From the NCBI RefSeq assembly GCF_040712315.1, contig NC_134015.1:54475464-54539463 (forward strand): a stretch of 64,000 nucleotides of DNA, in the 5' to 3' direction. Every line of letters begins with the position of its first letter. Within the stretch, counting starts at the first letter, position 1. Below are positions 45,001-56,948 of the stretch, piece by piece. Source of the stretch: Castanea sativa. Its lineage: Eukaryota > Streptophyta > Magnoliopsida > Fagales > Fagaceae. A program made the position numbers and the translations under genes. The notes below the pieces were generated by a model. It had not been told where the DNA came from, did no database searches, and saw only the letters and a program-made list of their open reading frames with translations.

Positions 45001-46796
45001 ATCACTACAAAACACGCGGGTCTTAGGTCGCGTTTTTTTCAGCCGCGTTTGCAGGTTCGTTTGTGCTTAGACAGCCAGGATTATGTTTGTGCCCAAATCC
45101 TGTCAAGGAAGATCAATCCAAGGGTTTTTGATATTGATACTTCAAAAGAAAAGAAAAAGCCTAAAGAAGGTGACAATCTTGTTGAAGAGGCTCCTGCTGA
45201 TATACCATTTCTATTGGAGTTGAAGCGGATTTACTATGAACTAATGTTAAGGTAGAGTGGTTCTTGCATTTTCTTTCTTCACTGCAACTTTTAATTATTC
45301 TTTCCATAAATTTCTTTCTGCCTCTTTTCAGACGTTGATTCCTTCACAAAGTTTTTATTGAAAGTTTATACAATATCAATTAAAATCTTGAATCCTTGCA
45401 TGCAATAATCTTTTGTGGCTCTAGTAAATGTTAAAGCTTTGTTTGTTCTGGTGAAAGTATTTGGTAACTAGTTGTTCAACTTGCCTGCAATTGTACCTAC
45501 TTTCTTATTGATTGAATATATTAATGACCTAATGCTAAATGGAAAATTCCATACATTATTATGGTACTGTTTGTCTTCTTTCTACAAGAATATCATATTG
45601 ATCACTTGGACTTATTTGGCATTGCCACTAGTCAAGTTGGTTTTAGCAGTAGTACTTATCTACTTTGACCACTATGATATAGTTTCTTATTTGGTTCATA
45701 CCATTTGATGTCATGAAAGCTGTTGTAGAGATGATTAGAGATGCTTGACTAGATTGATTTCCAATGTGAATGAAAAGTGACAAATTAATGGTTAAATTAA
45801 TTGAAAGCTCGTTATATTCTAATTTTTTGCTAGCAAGTGGCATCTGATATATGGGACTTGGTGGTAAAAATTCCTTCTTCTTTTTTTTTTTTCTTTTTCC
45901 TTTTATTTATTTATTTAAAAGAATGGATAATGCATTTGTGGGGTATCATTTTATTTAACTTTCTTTATATGTGATAAAAGTTTCCAACAATCCTGCCTCT
46001 TTGATAAGTTTTCATATATAAAGTCCTGATTGCATTATCCAGGTTACAAAATTTTATTTCACAATTAGAATCCTCTTTCTATTGCTAATCTTTGAAGTAA
46101 TAAAAATATTAGGGTGAAAAAATAAACACTTAGCCACATTATTATATATGCTTTTGACTCTATGATATTTAGTCATGTTGAGTTTCTCATAAGCCATCCA
46201 TTCCACCAATTATGCGCATGTCAGTTTGCATATTTCTAGTTTCTGATACAGTTCGAAAGACTTTCTGTAAGTTCTATGCATTTTGATAATCCTTATAGTG
46301 ATACACAATCCTAAGCTAGTTAAAAACAGTGTTCCATAACTAATAGGTAGTCAAAAACATGTGAATGGTGCTGATTGTCAAGAGAGATTTCCATGATTTA
46401 ATTCAAAAAAGTATTCAGGAGTTATAGCTGCGTTCAAAATGCAGCTATAGTTGTGGGATAAAGCTGCGTTTTAAAAACGTGGTCATAGTGATGGCCTGAA
46501 GCTGCGTTTTTAAAACGCGGCTATAGTCCTGGCCTAAAGCCGCGTTTTTAAAACGTGGCTAGAGTATGTCCTATGGCCACGTTTATAAAAACGTGGCCAT
46601 TGGTCTTGTCCTATAGCCACGGTTGAAAAAATGTGGCCATAGACCCCTCAAGCCTATAGTTACACATTTTAGGCTACGGTAGAAAACGTGGTTTAAAAAA
46701 AGCGACTATAAACCAAATTGTCCTACAGCCACGTTTTTCTGAGCTATAGCCACGTTTTAAAAACGTGGCTATAGAACCTTTTTTTTTTGTAGTGAT
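45001..46796. mobile_element. CACTA-like element carrying an RPN5 gene fragment
   Basis: Ends ATCACTACAAAA and, inverted, the same sequence at 46796. CACTACAAAA ends are typical of CACTA elements. Subterminal repeats at 46430-46780 (GCCGCGTTTTTAAAACG and ACGTGGCTATAG words in both orientations) are also usual for them. A 3-bp CACTA duplication is not clean (AAT / ATT). If the ends are taken as ATCACTAC..GTAGTGAT the flanks are TA on both sides and the host MITE is rebuilt exactly. No transposase; the interior is captured host DNA. Confidence 0.7.
45055..45251 (+). pseudogene. RPN5: Captured exon of 26S proteasome subunit RPN5 (PSMD12)
   Basis: Starts after a TTTGCAG acceptor and ends AG|GTAGAG at a donor, 197 nt, 65 codons plus two bases. 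It reads [27 protein letters not shown], then [12 protein letters not shown] and [13 protein letters not shown] recognise this as an internal part of plant RPN5, a lid subunit of the proteasome. No other RPN5 exon is evident; the next 1.1 kb looks like intron sequence carried along, so capture was from genomic DNA. It begins about 50 bp inside the transposon end. It differs from my memory of the family at a few residues (for example Cys in DYVCAQ), and is a fragment, not a functional gene. Confidence 0.85.
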
Positions 46797-46877
46797 TAAT
46801 CACTCACCACATCGGCAGTTTGTAAAAAAATTTGTAAAATAGTTTGTATCTCTAGCATTATTCTTCTTTAAAAACAA

Positions 46878-47074
46878 GAGAAATGATATGTCCACAATAT
46901 TTTCACAACAATTTTACAACAAATTTTAAGGGGCAAGTTGTTACTGGCTGTTATTATTGGGGCAAAAAATAATCTTAGTGTTAGATTCAAGTTTGAATCA
47001 ATAACAATTAACAACTAACCACTTATGAATTGTTGTAAAAATATTGTGAAAATGTTGTGGACGTAGCACCTCTC
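46878..47074. mobile_element. MULE-type MITE with perfect 9-bp target duplication
   Basis: 197 bp, inverted ends (GAGAAATGATATGTCCACAA against GAGAGGTGCTACGTCCACAA), followed on both sides by ATTTTCACAA/TTTTACAACA. Flanked by TAAAAACAA at 46869-46877 and 47075-47083. Nine bases is the usual Mutator-class duplication. Confidence 0.75.
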
Positions 47075-47526
47075 TAAAAACAATGCCTTAGTTTTTTTTT
47101 TTTTTTTTTCGGAAATATATTATATAAGTAACATGAATATTCTTTTAAAAACGTGAATTTTTTTATTTTTGAAAAGGGATGTCTCATGTTCTAATGTATT
47201 TGGAAACGTGGTCTCATTTTTGTTGGGAGATGCATATTCTTTTCCTTGAGAGGCATGCAATATTTTTATTATATATGTCTTTCTTTTTATTTTTTATTTT
47301 GGAAATGTGACCTAATTTTTATTGGAAGATGCATATTAATCTTGTTTGAAACGCATGCCGTGTGTCTATATATATATATGTCATTTTTTTAGATGCTTAT
47401 CATAAATTTTCTTCTAGAAAATATTCTTCTCAAAAAAGAATTCTGAATATAATATATTTCAAAGTATGTGCAAATTCTTGAAAATTGAGTCAATAAAATT
47501 ATTTTCAATAAAAGTTGTAAAATAGT

Positions 47527-48283
47527 TGTGGGGGGTAAAAATGCTTAAATGCACGTTTGGGCCTTAGGCCTGATTAGTTAGTATAAGTCTGTTCAATCAG
47601 AGTCTTCGAGGCCCAAAGGCCAGTCCGCGCTACAAGGGGCAGAGAAGTTGTCCGAGGAGGAGTATCTCCTCGGATGGGCCCAGTAAAGGCCATGGGATGT
47701 GCTAAAGGATTTAGAGACAGAATTCTGGAAGATCTGTTGGGTAAAGGCGTGTTCCAAGCACTCGTTAGAAGGAGGAATGAATGAGAAATATCTGAGGAAA
47801 AAGCCGCAACCATCGCATTAAAGGTCCTGCATCTACCTCCTTGGCCGCATTAATGGAGAAATGACCTCTGAACAGTAATATTCAGCCTTCCAGCTATTAT
47901 TTGAAGACTTTAAGAAGGTGGTGGATGGGACAAGTATCCATGAGGAAAATCTGTGTTACATGTGGATGAAACAGGGAAGAAGAAGAAGGTTATAAGAAGA
48001 CGAGAGAGGAAAGAAGAAGGGGGACCTCTTTGGGAAACTAAAAATTGTAATCTTTTGCTTAGAAAAAGAAAGGTCATACCAGTGGTCCTCGACTTACGTC
48101 CGAGGAGAGTTTTTTATCATATTCATCTATTATTTGCATAGATTGCGGCCTTCTAGATGTTTATCAGTTCCCCAACATCCCTAACCTAAGTTTCAAACTC
48201 ATACTCTACAAATTTCATTGTATAAGGCTCTTTGGGCCGAGCTCATCACTCGTTTGGGTCCGGGTACAAATTGTGCACTTACA
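47527..48283 (+). mobile_element. Solo LTR of the gypsy family
   Basis: 757 bp, TGTGGGGGGT..GCACTTACA. Closely resembles the intact element's LTR, including CTACCTCCTTGGCCGC followed by ATTAATGGAGAAATGACC, and GGTCCTCGACTTACGTCCGAG. Flanks ATAGT / ATAGC agree at four of five bases. Confidence 0.8.
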
Positions 48284-48342
48284 ATAGCTAGGTACACTCC
48301 ATTTTGTGTATTATTTATATTTTTTAAGATAATAATAATAAT

Positions 48343-49049
48343 TGTGAGGTCATGGATTTTGGAATTTGGCCGAGAGCATGTGGTTTTGGCCGAGAAGCAT
48401 GAGTAGTCCGAGTCCGAGGAGTACTATCTCCTCGGATAAAGCTAAACGCAAATCTGGTATAGATCCTAATGATCAAGGATGACCTTTCAGGAAGTTCTAA
48501 TGATAGCAACGAGCATCATGAACGTATAAGAGGGATAAGGACTCAAAAATATCTAAGAGAAAACTACTACCACCGCATTAATGAGGAAGTGACTTCTGAA
48601 CAGTATTATGACAGTCTTACAGCCACCCTAGAGGACTTTTAGAGGGGGCTGATGGGACAAGTATCAACATAAATTATCAACTGTCCACATGTAGTCCACG
48701 TGTAGGGTAAGGATGAAGGGAGAGATGTAATATAAATAAGAGTAGAGATCCCAGAGGAGGAGGAGGATGAAAAAAGGAAAAGAGAAAGTACTATAGCAAT
48801 CTCAACAACTCCAGTAACCATTGTCATCCAATATATACTAGAACAGAGCTCCTCGGACTGTGCCGAGGACAAACTTTCTCACACAAACCGAGTTCAATTC
48901 TTGTTGGCTCATCATCCAAAAGCATATTAACTGTTATCCAGGCACTAAAACCTAGCTCTTTGACTCACTCTTTACAAACTTATTGTACTAGGTTCACAAG
49001 GCCAAGATCCCTTACATTTTGAGTTTGGTCTGAAAATCGTGTCCCTGCA
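48343..49049 (+). mobile_element. Second solo LTR of a related family, 59 bp downstream
   Basis: 707 bp, TGTGAGGTCA..GTGTCCCTGCA, with perfect flanks ATAAT (48338-48342 and 49050-49054). The flanks sit in an AAT-rich stretch, which weakens them somewhat. Shares CACCGCATTAATGAGGAAGTGAC and CTGTGCCGAGGAC with the other LTRs. Separate flanks show it arrived independently of its neighbour. Confidence 0.75.
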
Positions 49050-50454
49050 ATAATAATAATTCGATAGCTGGGAGGGGCACGTGATGTGAGCGATGAATGT
49101 CTCCATTGAAAATGCCATAATGTCCCAATTGAATTATAAAACTTTTAGCTTTTGTATCTCATTCACGTGTGGATCTACTATTAACAAATTTTTTTATTTT
49201 CTACTACTCACAACTTACTACTTTTATAAGTTGTGAAAAATGTTGTATCACTAAACTTACTCTAATTTCTATGAAAAAAAAATGTTGATAGTTTTTTCTG
49301 GAAAATGTGTCTTTATTTTTTTGAAAAACGTGTTTAAACTCTCTCAAAAAATGCTACTTACTTTTTTGCAAAAATTGACAATTTTTTTTATTATTAAAAA
49401 CAGTACATATATTTTTATAGGCAAATATGATTTAAAAATAAGTCACGTGAATTTTCTTTTGAAAACATGCTGTTTTTTATTTTATTTTTTATTTTTAAAT
49501 ATTTTCTTAATTTATTTGAAAACGTGGTCTCCTTTATATTGGGAGATGCATTATTTTTTAGACGCATGCCATATTTTTATTATATATCCTTTTTTAAGAT
49601 ACGTTTAATAATTTTTCTGAGATATTTTGCCTTTAAAAATTATGATTTGTTGCATGCCATACTTTTATTATATATATTTCCATTTTTTAGATATATATCA
49701 TAAGCTTACTTTTCTAGATAAAATTTTAAAGCATGATGATTTTCAAAATCATATACTATATAATAAAAATTGGGTTTAGAAGTGATTGCGCCAAATATTT
49801 ATTTGTTCTTATTAACTACCGTTAGTGTTATATATTCTAAAATTTTTTTAAAAAACTATTGTTTTACATTTCCAACAGCTTAATTGTTTTTATTAATTTT
49901 TTTTTTTTAGTTTTAAACTTTTTTTTTTATAAGATAGTTCTAAACTATTTGATTTTACATTTGGTTAATAATATTGTGATAGACACAACAGTATATACTT
50001 TTTCGTTTTCTTTTTTTAAATCTATCCTATTTGATTTTACATTTAGTTGATATGTTATTAACAATTTTTTTTGAATATAGGGATCTTTTGTTCTTATCCA
50101 ACCTACAATTTAGGATTTGAAATGAAACAACCACATTAGCATCAACTCAAAATCTATTTTGTCTCTAAAAAAAAAAAAAAAAACCACTTAAGCACTAAAA
50201 TATCTTTTAAGACTCCCACTTGTAATTATATAGGTAAAACTGTTACTTAATGTAGTTTTTTTTTTAATAAATTCATATTTAGAATAAGTACTCCCAATCC
50301 AAGTGTTAAAAATCGAAAAACCAGTAGTTCAATTGATTAAAACTGAGAATCGGACCATTTTCCGGTTCTTGAACTGTTCCAATTTTTAAAACGATACTCT
50401 CAACCCAAACTTGTATTTTCTCATTATTAAGTAAGTACACCAAATGGAAGAAAT

Positions 50455-50683
50455 TGGATCAAATAGACTGAATTGGACCTAAAGGACTGAAATGGACCAA
50501 GTTAGACCGAAATAGACCAAACTGCTGAATGAATTGAATTAGACCTAATTGACCGAATTGAACTGAAATAGACCTAATGGACCGAATTAAACCAAAATGA
50601 AACAAAGTCGACTAAATTAGACGAAATGGACCGATTTAGACTGAAGTGGACCGAATGGACTAAATAGACCGAATTGGACCAAA
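50455..50683. repeat. Degenerate short tandem array (GACCGAATTGGACC-type)
   Basis: About 15 imperfect units of roughly 15-20 bp built on GGACCGAATTGGACCAAA, with steady substitution. It has no coding character. Confidence 0.7.
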
Positions 50684-51263
50684 AATGTGCAATGCACAGG
50701 ACTACTACTAGTATGTTCAAAATTTTGAAAATTGAGTCAATAATATATATTTTATTTGAAAACTTAATTGTTGAGATTTTCTAAATTTTGGTAAAATATT
50801 ATTTTGTCATGAACCAACTCCCAAGGAAAGGGTTATCACATTTACACTATACTTTAAAATGACTAATTAAACTACAGTTGGAGTTCCCTATAAAGGCTAT
50901 ATAGAACTCTAGCTAGTTCAACTTAATACATGACCAGTGTGGGATTCAATATATGTCCATGTAACATACATTCATAAAATATAATCTAATCTAAGTACTT
51001 TTTTTTTTTTTTTTTTAGAAATAATTACAACATGCTATTAACCTCGCAACTCAAATATTTTCCCCCTAAACCCCAAGCACTTTGTGTATTTATGTTTAGA
51101 ACATTTTCTTGGAAATACATTCCCATTTCCCACATAAGGCAATTTTTCCATATGACCAGACAACCCGTACTACTTAACAAAGGACGCTCCTGTGTTGCAG
51201 AAATGTTTTTGAGAGATTTTGGACTGCTGGATTGAAAGGCATGGATCACGTGTGAAAGCTGGC

Positions 51264-51287
51264 GGGGGGGGGGGGGGGGGGGGGGGG
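51264..51287. repeat. 24-base poly-G tract
   Basis: An uninterrupted G run, followed at 51297 by C-rich sequence (CTCCCCCGACCCCC). Its length may be affected by sequencing or assembly. Confidence 0.8.
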
Positions 51288-54200
51288 TGGTGTGTCTCCC
51301 CCGACCCCCTTTTAAAAAAATACTGTTTTTTGGAAGTGGGCGAAAAATGTTTTATATGATCAACTAAAAATAAACCCAGCCTGTTTGGATAGAAAATGTT
51401 CTACTAGAACTTTTACCTATATTTCAGGCTGATTTAAACAGTCTCCTCTAATAATACGCACCAGAATTTTTCTCAAAAAAAAAAATACACAATAAAGTAG
51501 AATTACATGTTCAACAAATTATTGCAAATGAACTCCACAACACAAAAATCCCTCTTAAATGAAACTTCTCTCTATTCTTCCCCTCTGTGTTGACTGACTC
51601 TTAGACTCTTTTTTTTCCAAATTATCCTTTTTACTCAAATCATTCTCTTTCCTTTTTTTTTCTTTTTTCTTTTTATTTCTTTCACAGGGTCTAAATTTGT
51701 TTTTTGTTTTTCTTTTCGTTTGAGACTCTCCTAAATGGTTCCATTTTTTTTTTCTATTTGAGATTTTTTTTTGTAAATGAATTGTTTTATATATAATTAT
51801 TTCAAATGATATGAAATATTGATGGTTTTCCATGCAAATCAAACAATAAAAAATGTTTTTTTTTCTTCATTTTCGGGATGAAACCAAAGGCACAGAAACA
51901 AGTAAGGTTTTTTTTTTTAATTATCTATAAAATTATTCATTTTTCATAAAAAAATTTCCATCACAACAAAGTCTTATAAGCCATAATCACTAATATCATT
52001 CACCAAAAGTCTCATGCCCATAGTAGCATTATTTGCTTTTCTCAATAGGTGAATTTAGATCCAAATTCCATCACCTCTACTTATTTAAAAAAAAAAGACA
52101 AAAACAAAACCTAGTCTTTTTCACCTCTTAATTACCCACCCCCCAAAAAAAAATGGGTGGCTTAAAAAAGAAAGTAAATGTCTTTGTTACCCTATTAAAT
52201 ATTGATAAAGAATCTTGCACCCATCCCATCTTCAATCTGAACTTTGAAGCATGAAGCTAATTTTAGCCCATAGGGCCAGTTTGCTGGAGAAAATTTAAAC
52301 TTCAAAAGATAAGGAGGGCCCCCATAGCCCAGACAATGATTGGAGAAAAAAAGGAAAAGAAAAGCTTAATAATAGCCCAAGAAATATCTTCCATCCAAAT
52401 AGTTAATTGAGGCCCAATGAGATGATGTTCAATAATAAGAAGGTCATATTATGGGGGTTGAGAACTTGAGATGACCACTGCTCCAGCTACCAAACGGTCG
52501 GCGAAATAATTCAGCTTATCTCACATTGATATACCTAGTACTATAGGTCTACAGATTACAGACTCTAGGGTCTGTTTGGTTAGGCAGAAAAAAAAGGTGT
52601 TGATGGGAACCTACGGAAGGAAAAAGGGAGATGATGAATTGAGTTTTCATCCTTTTAGTTGGGTGGAAAATGTGAGTGGGAAGAAAAGGGTGGATTTGGA
52701 CCACCAAAGCTTTGTACTTTCAAATTGGAGGAGAAAATGGTGAGAAAAATGTGTAAAGAAATTTTTTTAAAAAAAGATTTTTTTTTTTGTTGATAATTTG
52801 ATAATTACAATGGAAAATAGTGATTTGCATTCTAGATATTTTGAAAAAACTAGAATGTGTCAACTAGTGACCTAAGAGGCAAGAACAGGGTCTATCTTTA
52901 ATTGCTTTATATATATATATATATATGATGGAGAAATTTAAACTTTAGCTATTTTTATTAGAAATAGTAAGAAATACGAGTTATAGTTCTCTTAGCTTTT
53001 TGTATAATTTTAAAGCATAAAAGAATTAAAAGAATTGTATAGTTTTAAAATAATTACAATCCTTTTTTTTTTTTTTTGCTTAACACAAAAATCATAATAA
53101 AAAAAACACTAATAAAAAGAAAAAGAATGCAAGAAGTTTGTGAGGTGTCATAGAAAATTGTATGTCTACATAGCTTCACCAAATTGACCTTGACATTGTG
53201 CCGACCTTTATTTCCGTACATACTTGCACAACAACAACGTGTACCCAAACCAAAAGGGGGGGACTACACATTATATGCCCCTCCCTATATTCACATGAAA
53301 GCCTCCTTAAATGGGTGTCTTACTCATTAAGAAAAACAAACAAATAAATATGTGAAAGACCCATTTACCTCTTTTCTTTTTCTTTATTTAACATAGAGGT
53401 TCATTTGTTCCTATCAAAAAATAAAAATAATAAAAGAGGTTCATTTGTTCCTATAAAAAAAATAAAAGAGGTTCATTTGTTTAGGTGGATGGCATGAATG
53501 TATGTGTCAAATCCCATCTCTCTTTTTGTCCACTCTTACACGTGCCCCAATTGTTTTTGACTATCTGATTTAACTATTGATTGTTTCATGAAATTGAAAT
53601 CCACAAAGAAAAGCAATTTGGTCCCTTGTGTTGTGTTATTTTTCACCAGCAAAATAGGTAGGCTGTCGGTGCCATTGTTTGTTTAACATAGGAACCAATG
53701 ATTAAGTGGCCCATAACTCTAGCATCACCAAAATTATTAGGAGGACATATTATGATTAGTGAAAAATAACATGATATATGATATAAATCAATAAATAAAT
53801 AATGTTAGTCAAATCCTAACTTATTAACTTAACAAGTACTAAAAAAAAGACTATAAAAAATTATCATAAATCTAGAGTCACAATTTTTCCATATATGTTG
53901 ATGACACGAAACAAAATTAACACATAATTATTTTAAAATATGTATAGTGTCCAACTGTTTGTATTGTATTTTTTCATAAATGTCAATGACAAGATACGAA
54001 CTTAAAACATAATTATTTTAAAACATGTATAACGTTCGGTGTCCGTGTTATATCTAGTGCATTTGAGTGCTAATCTATTCTCAACTAGCACAATCTTAAC
54101 AAATTAGGAATAATATTATATGCTTAACATTATTAAAAAAAAAAATTGGTATGCCTAACTAGTTTTAAAAATGAGTTTGTATATAAAGTTTAATGTTGTC

Positions 54201-56603
54201 TGATTAGGTGGCTTGTTTGGATTGGATTTTACTTCAGCTTTTGTAAAGTGGAGTGTCTGCCTCTCTCCATTATAACGTGAGTACGTGACTTCCTGTTTGA
54301 AAGTCACCTTTCATCCGCAAACAACGCCATTATCTTTTCTTTTTTTTATTTTGTAGTACCTCGTAATTGTACAAAAGCAGTGAGGATTTCATTGTAAAAA
54401 TCTATAAAATCCAGCTGTTTTGGCTTGGCCTTTCTACATTGCTACAGGCCTTGGCCAGCAATTTTGTTTTTTGTTGTTGTTTAAACAAAACTAAGACACA
54501 AGCATTGTTTGTTCAGATTTGTGTTATAATTAATCCACATGTTGGTCTGGTTCTTCCTCATTAGCAAATCCATTCCCTTTGATTCTTCTTTGTCTTAAAT
54601 GATATCACTCCAAAAATTTATATTTACCAAACAATGTTGCAGTCCATTTATTAGAAGGGTTGTGTTAAGAGGCACCGTGAGGTGCCCGTTAACAACACAT
54701 TTTGAGTAATTTTTTGTGTAGTCTTTTTTAACTTTTGATAATTTTTCAATTTTTGACAATTTTTTTAAATATCTCTTTTAGCAATTTTTTTGATAGCTTT
54801 TTTTTCTATTTTTAAGTTAAACACAATATATCCTATCATATATAATCATAACATTACAATAAATTTCCAATTGGATTGGATTGTGACATGGGTATTAGAA
54901 TCGATTGAGTATAGTTTTACCTATACTTTAATATGTGATATGACAATGTAACATGTTGATATTAAAGGGTGTAACCATGGCTTTTGAGTGGAGTTGTAGT
55001 GTACTTTTATGTTAGAACTCATTTTCCTCTCCTTTGTATGTGTGCCCATGTTTGTTTCTCAAAAAATATATTAGAGGGCGTAAAACTTGAGTTTTACACT
55101 ATATCTTTGTGAAATTTAATCTTTTATTGAAAATGGTTTATTCTTTTACTTTATAATGCTAAGTTACTTGTATTCCATTTAACTCAACTTATAATTTTTT
55201 TTTGTTATCTAGCAATTTCACTTACACTAAAAAAGTAATTTGCATCAATAATCATCACGGAGTAATTATTCTAAAACAGACACTATAGATTCAAATCTAA
55301 TTGTATTTAGAAAAAAAATGTTAATTTATCTTTTTCTATTTTTACACAAGTTATGTAAAATAAATCAATAAAAATAAACTCATCAAAACACACTCAACAA
55401 TAAATCTAATAATTTTGTTAAGAGACTCGTAGTTTAACTAGCACTTTTTAGTGTTTCTAACAAATATATCTATGGTTTAAACTCTCTATGTCTTAACTAT
55501 CATATTATCAACAAACAAAAAAAAGTAATAATTTTTTTTCATAATAGTTAACTTTAAGTGTTTTGATTACCATATAAAATTGATATTATTTTAATCAAAA
55601 TTTACCAACTTTAACAAATTATGAATGAATTTATTCTTCTAACATTGCTATATAACAATAATAATGATCATTGTCATGAATCTTATAGTTTAACTACAAC
55701 CTCTAAGATGTTTTCAAGTCTCAAAGAATACGCCCAATTGCAAAAATTCCCCTTCCCAACTCTCCAAAAAAAGTAAAAAATAAAAATCATAGTAATGGTC
55801 GTTGATCACTAGGAAGTAACTCTAGAATTGTTCACAAATGAATTCAAAATAGTTAAAAAATTAAAAATAAGAAAAGAAAGGCATAAAAGTATTTTGCTTC
55901 TCCACCATAGATTTCACATTCTTCCAACCACAGCAGTCCACGTCAAAGAGTTGACAAAAAAAAAAAAAAAGAAGACTAGAAAGAATAACGCCGTCCCCAG
56001 TTTCAACTTTACTAATAATCTCTCTTTTGTTGGGTTGGATTTGGTTTTTAAATTTAAATTCCCCGCGTAATTAATTTAACTAATCAATATTTTATAATAA
56101 AAAAAACTAATTAAAAGTTAACTAATATCCTAAAGATATTAATTTATAATATATTTTCAAAATAATTTTTTGAGAAAAGAAAAAAAAAATCGGACTTTTT
56201 AAAATTTTTTATATTTTTAATAAAAGTAATATTAAAAAAAATAAAAATAAAAATTATTAATAAATGCCTTAAAAGGTAAATGTTAAACTACCCATTTAAT
56301 AAAGAAAAAAATTAAAGGCTGCAAAACCAACTCATTTTTTGCGCAAGTTTTTATACTTCTTATGAAAGTGGCAACTAAAACTGTGCATTAACAAATACAT
56401 TAAAATAAATGTTATCGAATGGCCTAGAACATTGGTTTATGACATATTTTTAAATGAATTTAACGACGAAACGCAGCTGGGCCATCCTTGAACTAGAGTT
56501 TTTGTCTGCGAAGTAAATCATCGCGCTTATAGTCCAACCAATTTCGTGAGGGAAAAAACAATTAATTTTGAGAGCACCTGTTAACAAAGACTCCACAAAC
56601 AAA

Positions 56604-56644
<41 letters not shown>

Positions 56645-56696
56645 AAGACAGTCAAAGCGCGAATGCTAACAACTATAAAGACTTTCTATTTCACTC

Positions 56697-56704
56697 TATA
56701 AAAG
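56697..56704 (+). promoter_or_regulatory. TATA box of the GALT1 gene
   Basis: TATAAAAG, followed by pyrimidine-rich sequence with CT runs at 56746-56771 and 56838-56860, a common arrangement in plant 5' UTRs. A start of transcription near 56730 would be expected. Confidence 0.6.
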
Positions 56705-56729
56705 AATTATGAACAAAGTCACCATTTTA

Positions 56730-56948
56730 GACCAAAAAACCGTTTCTCTCTCTCTCTCTCTCTCGCTCTCTAAATTTTCAAGTCTTTCCCACCGTTAACG
56801 CGTAGTCTTCAAGTTTCAAAACGACACAGCATCGAACTCTCTCTCTCTCTCTCTCTCTCTGTCTTTCTCTATCTTTGTTTCTCTGAGATTTTTTCGCAAA
56901 TTTTCTCGCTGTCGCATTTTCCGGCATTCTCACGAGTAGAATTCCAAG
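56730..56948 (+). other. GALT1: Probable 5'-UTR exon of GALT1
   Basis: CT-rich, no long frame, ending ATTCCAAG|GTAACTAAC, a good splice donor. The intron would run to the acceptor CTATGCTCAG|TT at 58671. An extra untranslated exon from 58443 (after TAATTTCAG) is possible. Confidence 0.5.

Larger units (their letters stand above)
44879..46865. mobile_element. MITE interrupted by the CACTA-like element
   Basis: Outer parts 44879-45000 and 46797-46865 form one MITE with inverted ends (AAGAGTAATGCTA / AAGAATAATGCTA on the minus strand, then ACAAACTATTTTA on both). It is the same family as 37540-37729. Confidence 0.7.
49050..56690. other. AT-rich intergenic DNA, no gene recognised
   Basis: Seven and a half kilobases of short frames and homopolymer runs. 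Contains a degenerate short-unit array at 50455-50683, a 24-base G run at 51264-51287 and a (AT)n run near 52909. A possible open frame pair at 51025-51249 has no family I recognise. A GA run (56606-56638) lies just upstream of the GALT1 promoter. Confidence 0.45.

Noticed and set aside
51025..51249. Overlapping plus and minus frames of about 70 codons
   Set aside because: A zinc-knuckle-like reading was considered for the minus strand, but the cysteine spacing does not fit and no partner domain is near.
54655..54700. Small inverted repeat GGTTGTGTTAAGAGGCACC / GGTGCCCGTTAACAACAC
   Set aside because: Arms are short and imperfect, with no flanking duplication and no second element end found.
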